NCBI GenBank assembly: GCA_964432985.1
Contig: CAYSPT010000079.1
Coordinates: 1-22,368 of the forward strand
DNA length: 22,368 bases
Source: CAYSPT01 sp964432985
Lineage (GTDB): Bacteria; Muiribacteriota; CAYSPT01
Direction: 5' to 3'
Of this stretch, positions 1 to 6,865 are shown in pieces; the first letter of the stretch is position 1; each line of letters starts with the position of its first letter. A model generated the notes under the pieces. That model was not told where the DNA came from. It did not search any database and saw only the letters and a list, made by a program, of their open reading frames with translations. The translations under genes were made by a program, and so were the position numbers.

Positions 1-1
1 T

Positions 2-565
2 CCCGGCGATACCGGCCCCCAGGGCCTCAAGGGTGACAAGGGCGACAAAGGTGATGGCGGTGCCAAGGGTGACCCCGGCGACACCGGCCCCCAGGGCCTC
101 AAGGGCGACAAGGGTGACTCCGGGAACAAGGGCGACAAGGGCGACGACCGCTTTACCGAAAGCAGCGGAGACCTCTACTTCGATGCCGGCAGCATCTCCA
201 TCGGCACCGACACCCCTATTTCTACGTTGACCCTGAATGGCTCTCTATCTATTTCGCTTGTGGTAAAGACTACAAATTACACTCTCACGGACAGTGATTA
301 TTTCGTCGCGGTGGACGCCTCCGGCGGAACGATCACTATCACTTTACCCACGGCTGTTGGGATTGACGGGAGAGTATACGTAATCAAAAAAGTCGACGGA
401 TCGGGCAACTCAGTTCAAATTGACACAAATGCCTCGGAAACAATCGATGGAGACTCGTCCCTGGATCTCCAGGCCCCCTACGACTCCGTACAGTTGGTAA
501 GTGATGGAGCCAATTGGCTGGTCATATCATTTTCATTCGCTGAGTCGCCGCCACTTGTAGAATAG
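2..565 (+). CDS. Collagen-like surface protein, C-terminal part (5' end outside window)
   Basis: The frame is open from the first bases to TAG at 563-565, so only the C-terminal 187 residues are present. The first ~50 residues are 16 uninterrupted Gly-X-Y triplets rich in GDK, GPQ and GLK, built from a nearly exact 72-bp repeat. A non-collagenous tail of about 135 residues follows. It carries a beta-rich block (YTLTDSDYFVAVDASG, ITITLP, GRVYVIKKVDGSGN, SDGANWLVIS) of a kind common at the C-termini of phage tail fibres and bacterial surface proteins. By analogy the collagen part forms a trimeric stalk and the tail a trimerising or exposed head; this is inferred. The apparent TTG start at 227 is internal, because the collagen frame runs into it. 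The stop lies 6 bp from the stop of the convergent lipoprotein gene, with no clear terminator between them. Confidence 0.85.
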   Translation, partial: PGDTGPQGLKGDKGDKGDGGAKGDPGDTGPQGLKGDKGDSGNKGDKGDDRFTESSGDLYFDAGSISIGTDTPISTLTLNGSLSISLVVKTTNYTLTDSDYFVAVDASGGTITITLPTAVGIDGRVYVIKKVDGSGNSVQIDTNASETIDGDSSLDLQAPYDSVQLVSDGANWLVISFSFAESPPLVE

Positions 566-571
566 CCCGCT

Positions 572-1468
572 TTATTGCACCACGATGGCCCGACGGTTCC
601 GGCCGTTCCACTGGGTCAGGAACCATGAACGGTCGAACTCGCGTCTGACCTGGCTGCGGCCGGGATCGTTGACGATGACCTTGTTGCCTTCCAGTCCCAC
701 CACCACCATGTAGTGGCCGTTTTTCCAGTTGACTTCCACTCCCACGATGACCGGTTTTCCCTGGGAGAGGTTATTCTGCAGATAATTAAAATCGACCCCG
801 TACTGCTCGGTGGTGTTGGGAAAACCGTTTTTCCTGGCGTCCTGAACGAGCCTGCCCGAGACGGTCCCGTTGCGCCGTACAAAATCGTAGGTGCGGTTGG
901 CTACCGAGGCGGTGCTTTCCTTGCGGCCGTAATAATCGTAGACCATGGCCAGGGCCGTGGGGCCGCACCAGGATTTCTGGTACTTGCCGTTGGCCGGTTC
1001 GAACTGGGTGCGCATGGGGACATTTACGAAGGGCCTGCCTGTGGCCGCGGGCCTGTTGCCGAGGCCCGGCGGTAAAGCGCCGGGATTCATCGCCGGAAAC
1101 GCTCCGGTGTTATTGGCAAGTGTGCCGTCGTTAAGCAATGTTCCGGCGGTGGTTGCTCCCTGGCCTCCAAAAATTGCCGATGTGTTCTGGAAGGTATTCT
1201 GTCCGGGTTGTACCGCCTGGCCCAATTGTCCCAGCGTGCTGGCTACATCCCCTGCGCCGAACATCTGGGCGATATTTCCCGCTGCGCCCATGGCCTGCCC
1301 GATTGTGCCCATGATATTCGAGTTGCCCAGCACTTCGACTACTCCGGAAATGAGAGATCCGATGGCGTTAAACACGCCACATCCTTGCAGTGCGAGGCTA
1401 CCGATAAGCAGCACGGTCAAAATAATCAATGATTCGTTGCACGCATTAAGCACGTTATGAAGTTTCAT
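572..1468 (-). CDS. Lipoprotein with C39-like cysteine peptidase domain
   Basis: 298 residues. The N-terminus is a lipoprotein signal: hydrophobic segment at residues 14-27 and lipobox LQGC with lipidated Cys30. Residues 31-140 are a low-complexity linker rich in Gly, Ala, Asn and Gln. Residues ~145-298 match the papain-like Peptidase_C39_2 fold: KSWCGPTALAMVYDYYG carries the nucleophile Cys168, GHYMVVVGL carries His252, and VNDPG carries Asp268. The triad therefore looks intact. The fold is known from bacteriocin-leader peptidases and many exported peptidases, and the substrate here is unknown. It is probably anchored in the envelope facing the periplasm or outside. An AAGGTGA ribosome site lies about 10 nt upstream of ATG, and a TTGACA-N17-GACAAT promoter lies further up, so it is probably transcribed alone. 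Confidence 0.85.
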   Translation of the reverse strand: MKLHNVLNACNESLIILTVLLIGSLALQGCGVFNAIGSLISGVVEVLGNSNIMGTIGQAMGAAGNIAQMFGAGDVASTLGQLGQAVQPGQNTFQNTSAIFGGQGATTAGTLLNDGTLANNTGAFPAMNPGALPPGLGNRPAATGRPFVNVPMRTQFEPANGKYQKSWCGPTALAMVYDYYGRKESTASVANRTYDFVRRNGTVSGRLVQDARKNGFPNTTEQYGVDFNYLQNNLSQGKPVIVGVEVNWKNGHYMVVVGLEGNKVIVNDPGRSQVRREFDRSWFLTQWNGRNRRAIVVQ

Positions 1469-1511
1469 ACGGTTATTTCACCTTTTCTTTGGATGAGGTT
1501 GACTTATGTTC

Positions 1512-1540
1512 ATTGTCGTGCAATATGTGACTGTTGTCAA
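1512..1540 (-). promoter_or_regulatory. Sigma-70-type promoter for the C39-like lipoprotein gene
   Basis: On the minus strand TTGACA (1540-1535, perfect -35) is separated by 17 bp from GACAAT (1517-1512, 4 of 6 matches to TATAAT). The expected start point near 1505 leaves a leader of about 37 nt with a ribosome site before the ATG at 1468. It lies just after the fluC remnant, so the lipoprotein need not depend on the alkD transcript. Confidence 0.6.
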
Positions 1541-1585
1541 TATTTTCCTATGCTAATCTACCATCATGAGCATATGCAAAGCGGA

Positions 1586-1729
1586 TCACAGCTGGAGCCG
1601 GATCAGGGTGCCGTACGGAAATCCTTTCCGGTCGGAGAAGGCTCTCGCCATCTCGCAGACCGCGTAACGGGAGGTTGTTCCGATGAAACCACCCGCACCT
1701 ACCGCAATAATGTTCCACAGTGTGTTCAT
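1586..1729 (-). pseudogene. crcB: Truncated CrcB/FluC fluoride channel (N-terminal 47 codons)
   Basis: ATG at 1729 opens a 47-residue frame ending in TGA at 1588-1586. It reads MNTLWNIIAVGAGGFIG, then TTSRYAVCEM, then a short loop and GFPYGTL. This follows the N-terminus of FluC/CrcB fluoride channels closely: first helix AVGxGGxxGxxxRY, loop, then FPxGTL at the start of helix 2. Full-length FluC is about 120-130 residues. Here the match stops right after FPYGTLI, and IRLQL plus a stop replaces the expected NxxGSF segment. I see no continuation in other frames down to 1469. The ribosome site GTGGAG is intact, and the ATG lies 17 nt after the alkD-like stop, as in an operon. I read it as a decayed gene; a functional 47-residue protein is unlikely. 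Confidence 0.7.
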
Positions 1730-1745
1730 GTCAGTCTCCACTCGT

Positions 1746-2510
1746 TCACACAACTGTACCTTTCAGATATGCCTGGCGTTTTGTTTTCTCAAACCGTTCG
1801 ATAGCGTAACGGAGCATAGTTCGAGGCATTGACCGGTAATGTTTTCTTAAAAAAGCTTCTTCGACCGGTTGGTCACGGTTACCTATTTCACGAAGCATCC
1901 AGCCAACTGCTTTATGTATCAAATCTTCGGGATCATTCAGCAGGGTTTCGGCCAGGAGGAATGTAAGGTCAAAATCGCTCCTCTTGATGTAGTGAAACGT
2001 TGCCATGATCGCTATGCGCCGTTCCCAAAGACAGTCGGAACAAGCCAGCTTCATCAGTATGTCACGGTCCCGGTCGAGCAGATAGGCACCCACGATATGC
2101 TCAGCCGAGCAGTCGATCAAGTCCCAGTTATTGATGTACGCGGTGTGATCGAGATACAAGTTGTAGATGGCTTTTTTCTTCCGGGGAACCGCTTTTTTTC
2201 CAATGTTCGCCTTTTTATACTGGTTTATAAGGATGAAAAGAGCAACATGGCGGTCTTCGTGAAACCTTGAAACAAGCAGTTTTTTCACTTCATTCATGGG
2301 AAGATATGAATGACTGCGGGCGAGTTTTCTGAGTGCGGGAACCCGTATTCCTCTAAACACATCACCCTCACCGTACTCCCCCGGTCCTGTTTTGAAAAAA
2401 CGCTGGGCAACCCGGGCCTTGTCCGGATCAGCCAACCGCTGCAGTTCCTTGCGCACGCTATTAGCGCCGTTATCAGTGGCGCCATTGGCGCCTACGCTAT
2501 CGGCGTTCAT
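1746..2510 (-). CDS. AlkD-family DNA alkylation repair protein
   Basis: 254 residues, the usual size of the AlkD HEAT-like family, which excises positively charged N3- and N7-alkylated purines. Visible landmarks are VFRGIRVPALRKLAR (51-65), NNWDLIDCSA (127-136) with Trp129 and Asp133 in the positions of the substrate-contacting Trp and catalytic Asp of B. cereus AlkD, WERRIAIMAT (162-171), HKAVGWMLREIG (199-210) with Trp204, and MPRTMLRYAIER near the end. These assignments come from family knowledge, not from an alignment. The first ~18 residues (SVGANGATDNGAN) are a low-complexity extension outside the domain. Start ATG at 2510 has GAGGGA about 9 nt upstream. The crcB remnant follows 17 nt downstream on the same strand. 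Confidence 0.88.
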   Translation of the reverse strand: MNADSVGANGATDNGANSVRKELQRLADPDKARVAQRFFKTGPGEYGEGDVFRGIRVPALRKLARSHSYLPMNEVKKLLVSRFHEDRHVALFILINQYKKANIGKKAVPRKKKAIYNLYLDHTAYINNWDLIDCSAEHIVGAYLLDRDRDILMKLACSDCLWERRIAIMATFHYIKRSDFDLTFLLAETLLNDPEDLIHKAVGWMLREIGNRDQPVEEAFLRKHYRSMPRTMLRYAIERFEKTKRQAYLKGTVV

Positions 2511-2804
2511 GATTACATTCCCTCATAATTACTGTCCCAACGATCACTATCTCAACTATTACTGTTCTCGAATCCGGTTGCTTGCTTGCCCTCCAGCCAT
2601 CCGTTTCCATCGTTGACTAAGTATACACTGAATACAATGCAAGTGCTTTTAACCAACTTAATTTTTCCATTCGCTGATATCTTTATCTATGTTACAATGA
2701 GGCGTGCCGGGTCCGGGATTTTCGTCCTGGCAGAGAGAGACTGGCTCCGAGGTGTTATCTTCACGCCGTCTACAAGCGTGTAGAGCCTAGAGAGGTGAAC
2801 GAAT
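2511..2804. other. Divergent intergenic region between alkD-like gene and purD
   Basis: No coding frame of note. Reading rightward it holds a probable purD promoter with an extended -10 (2690-2698) and a short hairpin (TCTACA at 2769-2774, TGTAGA at 2779-2784, loop AGCG) just before the purD ribosome site. I found no convincing purine riboswitch, and no convincing promoter for the leftward gene. Confidence 0.5.
2690..2698 (+). promoter_or_regulatory. Extended -10 promoter upstream of purD
   Basis: TGTTACAAT fits the extended -10 pattern TG-N-TATAAT with one mismatch. The -35 position 17 bp upstream (TTCGCT, 2670-2675) is poor, which an extended -10 can tolerate. The predicted start near 2705 would give a leader of about 100 nt. 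Confidence 0.4.
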
Positions 2805-4097
2805 ATGAAGCTCCTGGTAATCGGGAGAGGCGCGCGGGAACACTCGCTCATATGGAAAATACATCAAAGCCCCGACGTCTCCAAGATTTACTCGGCTACC
2901 GGGAACGCAGGGATAGCCAGCATGGCTGAATGCGTTCCCATCAGGGCCGAGAATATTCGAGAACTGGCCAATTTCGCTGAGAAGAAAGGAATTGACCTGA
3001 CGGTGGTGGGAGGGCCGGAAGTCTCGTTCACGGAAGGAATTGTGGATGAGTTCGCCGCCCGCGGTCTGCCCATCCTTGGTCCCACCAAGGAAGCAGCCAA
3101 GATAGAGGGAAGCAAGACTTTCGCTAAGAAAATGATGCGAGAGCACGGAATCCCCACTGCCGGATTCGAGTCGTTTGCGGACCACGAAGAAGCCTTTGCC
3201 TACATCGAAAAGGTTGGACCGCCTCTGGCCATCAAGGCTGATGGGATGACCGGCGGCAAAGGATTCATCATCGCCAAGGACATGGCAACCGCCAAGGTGG
3301 CTGTCCACGTCATCCTCAAGGACCGCCAGTTCGGCACTGCCGGCAGTCGGGTCATCGTCGAGGAGCTGCTCAGGGGAATTGACGTGTCCGTGCTGGCGTT
3401 TACCGACGGTGAGACAATCGTTCCGGTGGCCACGGCGTTGTATTACAAAAACGCCTATGACGGTGACCAGGGGCCGATTACCGGCGGTATGGGGGCCGTG
3501 TCGCCCGCTCCGGTCATAAACGATGTGATGGAGAGAAGAATTACCGACGAAATCCTGATCCCCTCGCTCGAGGCTATGAAAAATGAGGGCTTGAATTACA
3601 AGGGAATTCTCCAGATCGAGACCATCATCACCGACGAGGGACCGAGGGTGGTCGAGTTTCACGTGCGGTTCGGCGACCCGGAAACCCAGGTCATGCTGCC
3701 CCGGCTCGAATCTGACATAGTCAAACTGTTCAAGTCGATGCTGGACGGCACCCTGAAGGAAGAGCAGGTCAAGCTGTCCGCTCAAAAAGCGGTGGCTGTG
3801 GTGCTCGTTTCCGGCGGATACCCTATGCGGTACGGAATCGACAAGCATGTTTCAGGCCTGGACTCCATCGAGAATACGGACAACCGTGTCCTGTTCCACG
3901 CGGGAACCCGCTCGCTCAATGGACGGGTTCTTTCATTGGGAGGACGGGTAATCAACCTGGTTGGTCTGGCCGACACATTCAACGAGGCGGCCGGGAAAGC
4001 GTACGAAGTTATCGATGCGATCGAGTACGAGGGAAAGCACTTCCGTAAAGATATTGCCCGCAAGGAAATCGAACGGGAGCAGGGAACTCGAGTCTGA
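2805..4097 (+). CDS. purD: PurD-like phosphoribosylamine--glycine ligase (diverged)
   Basis: 430 residues, the normal length of GAR synthetase, an ATP-grasp enzyme joining glycine to 5-phosphoribosylamine in purine synthesis. The whole protein follows PurD: N-terminal GRGAREHS (7-14), ATP-grasp segments AIKADGMTGGKG (152-163) and VIVEELLRGIDVSV, DGDQGPITGGMGAVSPAP (219-236), EFHVRFGDPETQ (284-295), and the C-terminal domain with VLVSGGYP. Several normally invariant positions differ: HVRFGDPE where PurD has NxRFGDPE (His286 in place of the metal-binding Asn), GPITGGMG instead of GPNTGGMG, YYKN instead of the usual DHKR, and QIETI where LYAGLM is usual. AGAGAGGTG sits 7 nt before ATG. No other pur genes are nearby; the next gene, 43 bp on, is an AAA+ ATPase. 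It may be a true but drifted PurD or a paralogue with altered chemistry. Confidence 0.88.
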   Translation: MKLLVIGRGAREHSLIWKIHQSPDVSKIYSATGNAGIASMAECVPIRAENIRELANFAEKKGIDLTVVGGPEVSFTEGIVDEFAARGLPILGPTKEAAKIEGSKTFAKKMMREHGIPTAGFESFADHEEAFAYIEKVGPPLAIKADGMTGGKGFIIAKDMATAKVAVHVILKDRQFGTAGSRVIVEELLRGIDVSVLAFTDGETIVPVATALYYKNAYDGDQGPITGGMGAVSPAPVINDVMERRITDEILIPSLEAMKNEGLNYKGILQIETIITDEGPRVVEFHVRFGDPETQVMLPRLESDIVKLFKSMLDGTLKEEQVKLSAQKAVAVVLVSGGYPMRYGIDKHVSGLDSIENTDNRVLFHAGTRSLNGRVLSLGGRVINLVGLADTFNEAAGKAYEVIDAIEYEGKHFRKDIARKEIEREQGTRV

Positions 4098-4140
4098 CGT
4101 TATTAAATACGTCGGGAGTTGGTAAGGAGGTAACAAGCCA

Positions 4141-5643
4141 ATGGCAGATCGAGGGACCATTAAACTCAAATTCTGTGAGGCCCTCGACCGTTTCGTGGAA
4201 ATTCGGTGCTTCACGGATGATGAGATAGAAAAACTATTTCGTAACATTAAAATTAAAGACAAAAGAGCTTACAAGCGGCTGATTATCAATGCCGCAATCG
4301 TGAACTATCTTGACGAGATCGCTCCCCTCATCTTCGGGGACAGCAACTACTCTTTGTTCGGGGAAATCACGGAGCAGGAGCTCTACAACCTGTGTATTAA
4401 GGTGAACCCATCGCTCGACATAAAGAAGGTCACCATCACCATCGAGGAAAACGCCGAGCTCAGGGAGAACCTGGTGCCCATGCTCAATTCCGGCGCCGAC
4501 GCAATGGAGGAGGACATCACCGAGCGGCTCATCAACATGGAGGACCACCTGCGCAAGCGGGTCGTGGGACAGGAAGAAGCGATAATCAAGGTATCCCAGG
4601 CCATTCGCAAAGCCCACGTTGGTCTTCGCAACCCCGTCAAGCCTATCGGCACATTCCTGTTTTGCGGTCCCACTGGTGTCGGCAAAACCCACCTTGCCAA
4701 GGTGCTGGCTGAGTTTCTCTTCGGCGACGAGGAGGAGATCATCCGGATCGACTGCTCCGAGTACTCACTGGATCACGAGTACGCCAAGCTCATCGGGGCG
4801 CCGCCGGGGTATATCGGCCACAAGGAAGGCGGAATGCTGACCGAGGCGGTGAAGAACAAGCCGCGGTCGGTGGTGCTGTTCGACGAGATCGAGAAAGCCC
4901 ACTGGAAAGTGCACAACCTGCTGTTGCAGATGTTCGACGCCGGGCACCTGACCGACAACAAGGGCACCAAGATATCCTTCAGAAACACCGTCATCATCAT
5001 GACCAGCAACGTCGGAGTTAAAGGTATCCAGGATATATCGGGAGCCATCGGCTTCGGTGATCACGAAAGCAAGGTCGATCAGGAGGTCAAGACTCAGGAG
5101 ATGATCAAGTCCCTGAAAAAGACCTTCAAGCCCGAATTCCTCAATCGGATCGATGAGGTCGTCAACTTCAACGCTCTGACCCGGGACCACAACCTGATGA
5201 TTATCGACATCATGCTCAGCGAGTTGACGCCGCGGCTGGACAATCTGAAAATGACGCTGGAAATTCCGCCGAAGGTCAAGGAGTTCCTGGTGGACCACGG
5301 TACCGATGAGAAGATGGGGGCTCGGCCGCTGAGGCGGGCCATTCACCGGTTCATCGAGAGCCCGCTTTCTGAAGATATTCTCCGCCGTACCTTCGTAGAA
5401 GGGGACATAATCCTGGCCGCTATCGGTGATGACGAAATAACGTTCACCAAGAAGAAAGACGGCGGCGGTCCGAAGGAAGATACCCCCGGGGGTAAAGGCA
5501 GCATTCCCGAAAAGGGCGGCGATGGTTCCGGAGACAGCGATGAAGCTGACGCCGGAGGCGACGAAGCCGGAAGCAAGCCGGAGGCCGTTGAAAAACCAAA
5601 GGCGAAGAAAACCAGAAAGAGCAGCCGCAAGAAATCCAAGTGA
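4141..5643 (+). CDS. Single-ring Clp-type AAA+ ATPase (ClpC/ClpB D2-like) with unknown N-domain
   Basis: 500 residues. Residues ~130-435 are one AAA+ module of the ClpA/B/C second-ring type: VVGQEEAI (141-148), Walker A GPTGVGKT (176-183), substrate pore loop GAPPGYIG with Tyr224, Walker B VVLFDE (244-249), sensor 1 TSN (288-290), arginine finger in FLNRIDE (Arg336) and sensor 2 GARPLRR (393-399). All catalytic features are present. Residues 303-305 are IGF in the loop where ClpA, ClpX and ClpC carry the IGF/IGL/VGF tripeptide that docks on ClpP. The Clp N-repeats, first ring and M-domain are absent. Residues 1-125 are an unfamiliar, mostly helical domain. The last ~65 residues are Gly/Asp/Lys-rich, ending in a strongly basic KKTRKSSRKKSK. 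AAGGAGG lies 10 nt upstream. The stop overlaps the GTG start of the MBL gene, so the two are probably translationally coupled. An unfoldase role is inferred. Confidence 0.8.
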   Translation: MADRGTIKLKFCEALDRFVEIRCFTDDEIEKLFRNIKIKDKRAYKRLIINAAIVNYLDEIAPLIFGDSNYSLFGEITEQELYNLCIKVNPSLDIKKVTITIEENAELRENLVPMLNSGADAMEEDITERLINMEDHLRKRVVGQEEAIIKVSQAIRKAHVGLRNPVKPIGTFLFCGPTGVGKTHLAKVLAEFLFGDEEEIIRIDCSEYSLDHEYAKLIGAPPGYIGHKEGGMLTEAVKNKPRSVVLFDEIEKAHWKVHNLLLQMFDAGHLTDNKGTKISFRNTVIIMTSNVGVKGIQDISGAIGFGDHESKVDQEVKTQEMIKSLKKTFKPEFLNRIDEVVNFNALTRDHNLMIIDIMLSELTPRLDNLKMTLEIPPKVKEFLVDHGTDEKMGARPLRRAIHRFIESPLSEDILRRTFVEGDIILAAIGDDEITFTKKKDGGGPKEDTPGGKGSIPEKGGDGSGDSDEADAGGDEAGSKPEAVEKPKAKKTRKSSRKKSK

Positions 5644-6562
5644 ACAGTATCGAAGTAAAAACAATGGCTGTGTCGCCGCTTGGCACCAACTGTTATCTGG
5701 TCTATGACCGCCAAAGCGGCGACGGGGTCGTTATTGATCCCGGCGATGAAGCGGAGCGTATTGCCGCTAAAGCCATTGGATTAAGATCCAATGGATCAGC
5801 CATCGGATTAAGATCCAATGGATCAGCCATCGGATTAAGATCCAATGGATCAGCCNNNNNNNNNNNNNNNNNNNNNNNNNNNNNNNNNNNNNNNNNNNNN
5901 NNNNNNNNNNNNNNNNNNNNNNNNNNNNNNNNNNNNNNNNNNNNNNNNNNNNNNNCATCGGATTAAGATCCAATGGATCAGCCATCGGATTAAGATCCAA
6001 TGGATCAGCCATCGGATTAAGATCCAATGGATCAGCCGTAGGCTGCGTTTCGAAGTGGCACGCGGTAATCCTTACCCACGGTCACGCCGACCACGTGTCT
6101 GCAGCGGGCAGGCTCAAGCGGCTGCTTCAGAGCAGGACTGACGTTGCTCCCATCATTTACATCCATCCCGCCGACGGTGATTATTTGAAAGAATACAACG
6201 CCCTGGTTGCCCCGCAGATGGGAATCGATTACGAATATTTCGCTGGTGACGCCGAGTTGACCGACGGGATGACTATAGAGTGCGGTTCGATTACCGTCAG
6301 GGTCCTCCACACTCCGGGGCACTCCGCCGGCAGCACCTCCGTAATGGTGGATGACAACCTGTTTGCCGGTGATCTTCTCTTCAAGGGCTCCGTGGGCCGT
6401 ACGGACCTCCCGGGGGGCTCGTGGGATGTCCTTCGGGCTTCACTCAAACGGGTGTTAGAAGCCCTACCTCCCGAAACCACCGTGTACCCCGGCCATGGTG
6501 AAGCAACCACGCTGACCGAGGAGATAAAATACAATCCCTTTGTCAGAGAGGCACTTGAGTAA
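5640..6562 (+). CDS. Metallo-beta-lactamase-fold hydrolase (glyoxalase II-like) interrupted by in-frame 27-bp repeats and a gap
   Basis: GTG at 5640 overlaps the stop of the AAA+ gene. The protein begins NSIEVKTMAVSPLGTNCYLVYD, has VVIDPGDEAERIAAK, and after the repeat region continues VILTHGHADH (metal-binding HxHxDH), IHPAD, HTPGHSAGS, FAGDLLFKGSVGRTDLPGGS and VYPGHGE. These are all the motifs of the small glyoxalase II-like MBL family, normally about 205-215 residues with a dinuclear metal site. Between AAK and VGCVSKW, where a normal enzyme has a short helix and strand, lie at least six copies of a 9-residue repeat (AIGLRSNGS) encoded by a 27-bp palindromic unit. Both flanks read the repeat in the same protein frame, so the ORF is continuous if the real gap fits whole units; the 100-N filler hides this. 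Whether the enlarged protein is active is unknown. Confidence 0.82.
5772..6037. repeat. 27-bp palindromic tandem repeat inside the MBL gene, interrupted by a scaffold gap
   Basis: Three full units precede the gap (5772-5798, 5799-5825, 5826-5852), and one partial and two full units follow it (5956-5980, 5981-6007, 6008-6034). A trailing GCC ends the array. The first unit contains a perfect 9-bp inverted repeat, CCATTGGAT and ATCCAATGG around a TAAG loop. Later units have one C in the left arm, leaving a single mismatch. An overlapping palindrome (GATCC-AAT-GGATC) gives two GATC sites per unit. The units are otherwise identical to each other, which suggests recent expansion. There are no unique spacers, so this is not a CRISPR array. 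Confidence 0.93.
5856..5955. other. Scaffold gap (100 N) in the 27-bp repeat
   Basis: Exactly 100 N, a conventional filler for unknown length. The identical repeat units on both sides explain why assembly broke here, so the true copy number is unknown. Confidence 0.97.
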
Positions 6563-6565
6563 GTC

Positions 6566-6826
6566 AAAGACCGACTTGTCAACCGGCGATTGGTACTGGC
6601 CAGAAACCTTGATGCGGCAGAATACGGCTTGTTTTACGCTGTTTTTTCTTTACTCTTCTCTGTCACTCTTTTCAAGCACCTCGGGTTGGGAGCAGCCCTG
6701 ATCAAGTATATTGCCGAACATAAGGCCCGTGAAAAGATTTTCCCGGCTAATGCAATGAAGTCAATGTTGGACAGGCCATGGGATGCACAGTATAATACGC
6801 GGGTGACGTATCTGATGGGCAGTTGA
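6566..6826 (+). pseudogene. Fragment of a Wzx-type polysaccharide flippase
   Basis: Directly after the MBL stop, the frame reads RLVLARNLDAAEYGLFYAVF, then a hydrophobic stretch, then LGLGAALIKYIAEHKAREK. This is the first two membrane helices of MATE-like polysaccharide exporters (Wzx, RfbX), which flip lipid-linked sugar units. Full proteins have about 12-14 helices and over 400 residues; here only about 50 residues match before the frame runs into unrelated sequence and stops at 6824-6826. There is no N-terminal Met-led helix start and no clear ribosome site. It is broken at both ends, a remnant left when a polysaccharide locus was rearranged next to the MBL gene. The adjacent glycosyltransferase probably comes from the same locus. 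Confidence 0.65.
6768..6796 (+). promoter_or_regulatory. Strong sigma-70-type promoter for the glycosyltransferase gene
   Basis: TGGACA (6768-6773, 5 of 6 matches to TTGACA), a 17-bp spacer and a perfect TATAAT (6791-6796). The start point near 6803 gives a 63-nt leader to the GTG at 6866. It overlaps the non-homologous tail of the flippase fragment, so that tail is promoter DNA rather than decayed coding sequence. Confidence 0.7.
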
Positions 6827-6865
6827 TAACATCACGACACACTACCAAGCAAGGAGATTCTCTAC

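Noticed and set aside
33..230. Plus-strand 65-residue ORF at the left edge
   Set aside because: It is an out-of-frame reading of the collagen-like repeat; the Gly-X-Y frame is the real one.
2478..2492. Palindrome GGCGCCA-T-TGGCGCC as an operator
   Set aside because: It lies inside the first codons of the AlkD-like gene, where a repetitive Gly-Ala-Asn extension is encoded; coding repetition explains it as well as a binding site would.
2511..2804. Purine riboswitch ahead of purD
   Set aside because: I could not find the conserved loop bases or three-way junction of a purine aptamer, only a small hairpin next to the ribosome site.
2787..3848. 353-residue minus-strand ORF opposite purD
   Set aside because: It is an antisense shadow of a clear PurD-like frame; its composition (His/Asp/Leu-rich) fits no family and it has no ribosome site.
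4765..5664. 299-residue minus-strand ORF opposite the AAA+ gene
   Set aside because: It is an antisense shadow of the Walker-motif-bearing frame with no recognisable domain.
5772..6037. CRISPR array
   Set aside because: The 27-bp units abut each other with no unique spacers and are translated in frame with the MBL gene; no cas genes are present.
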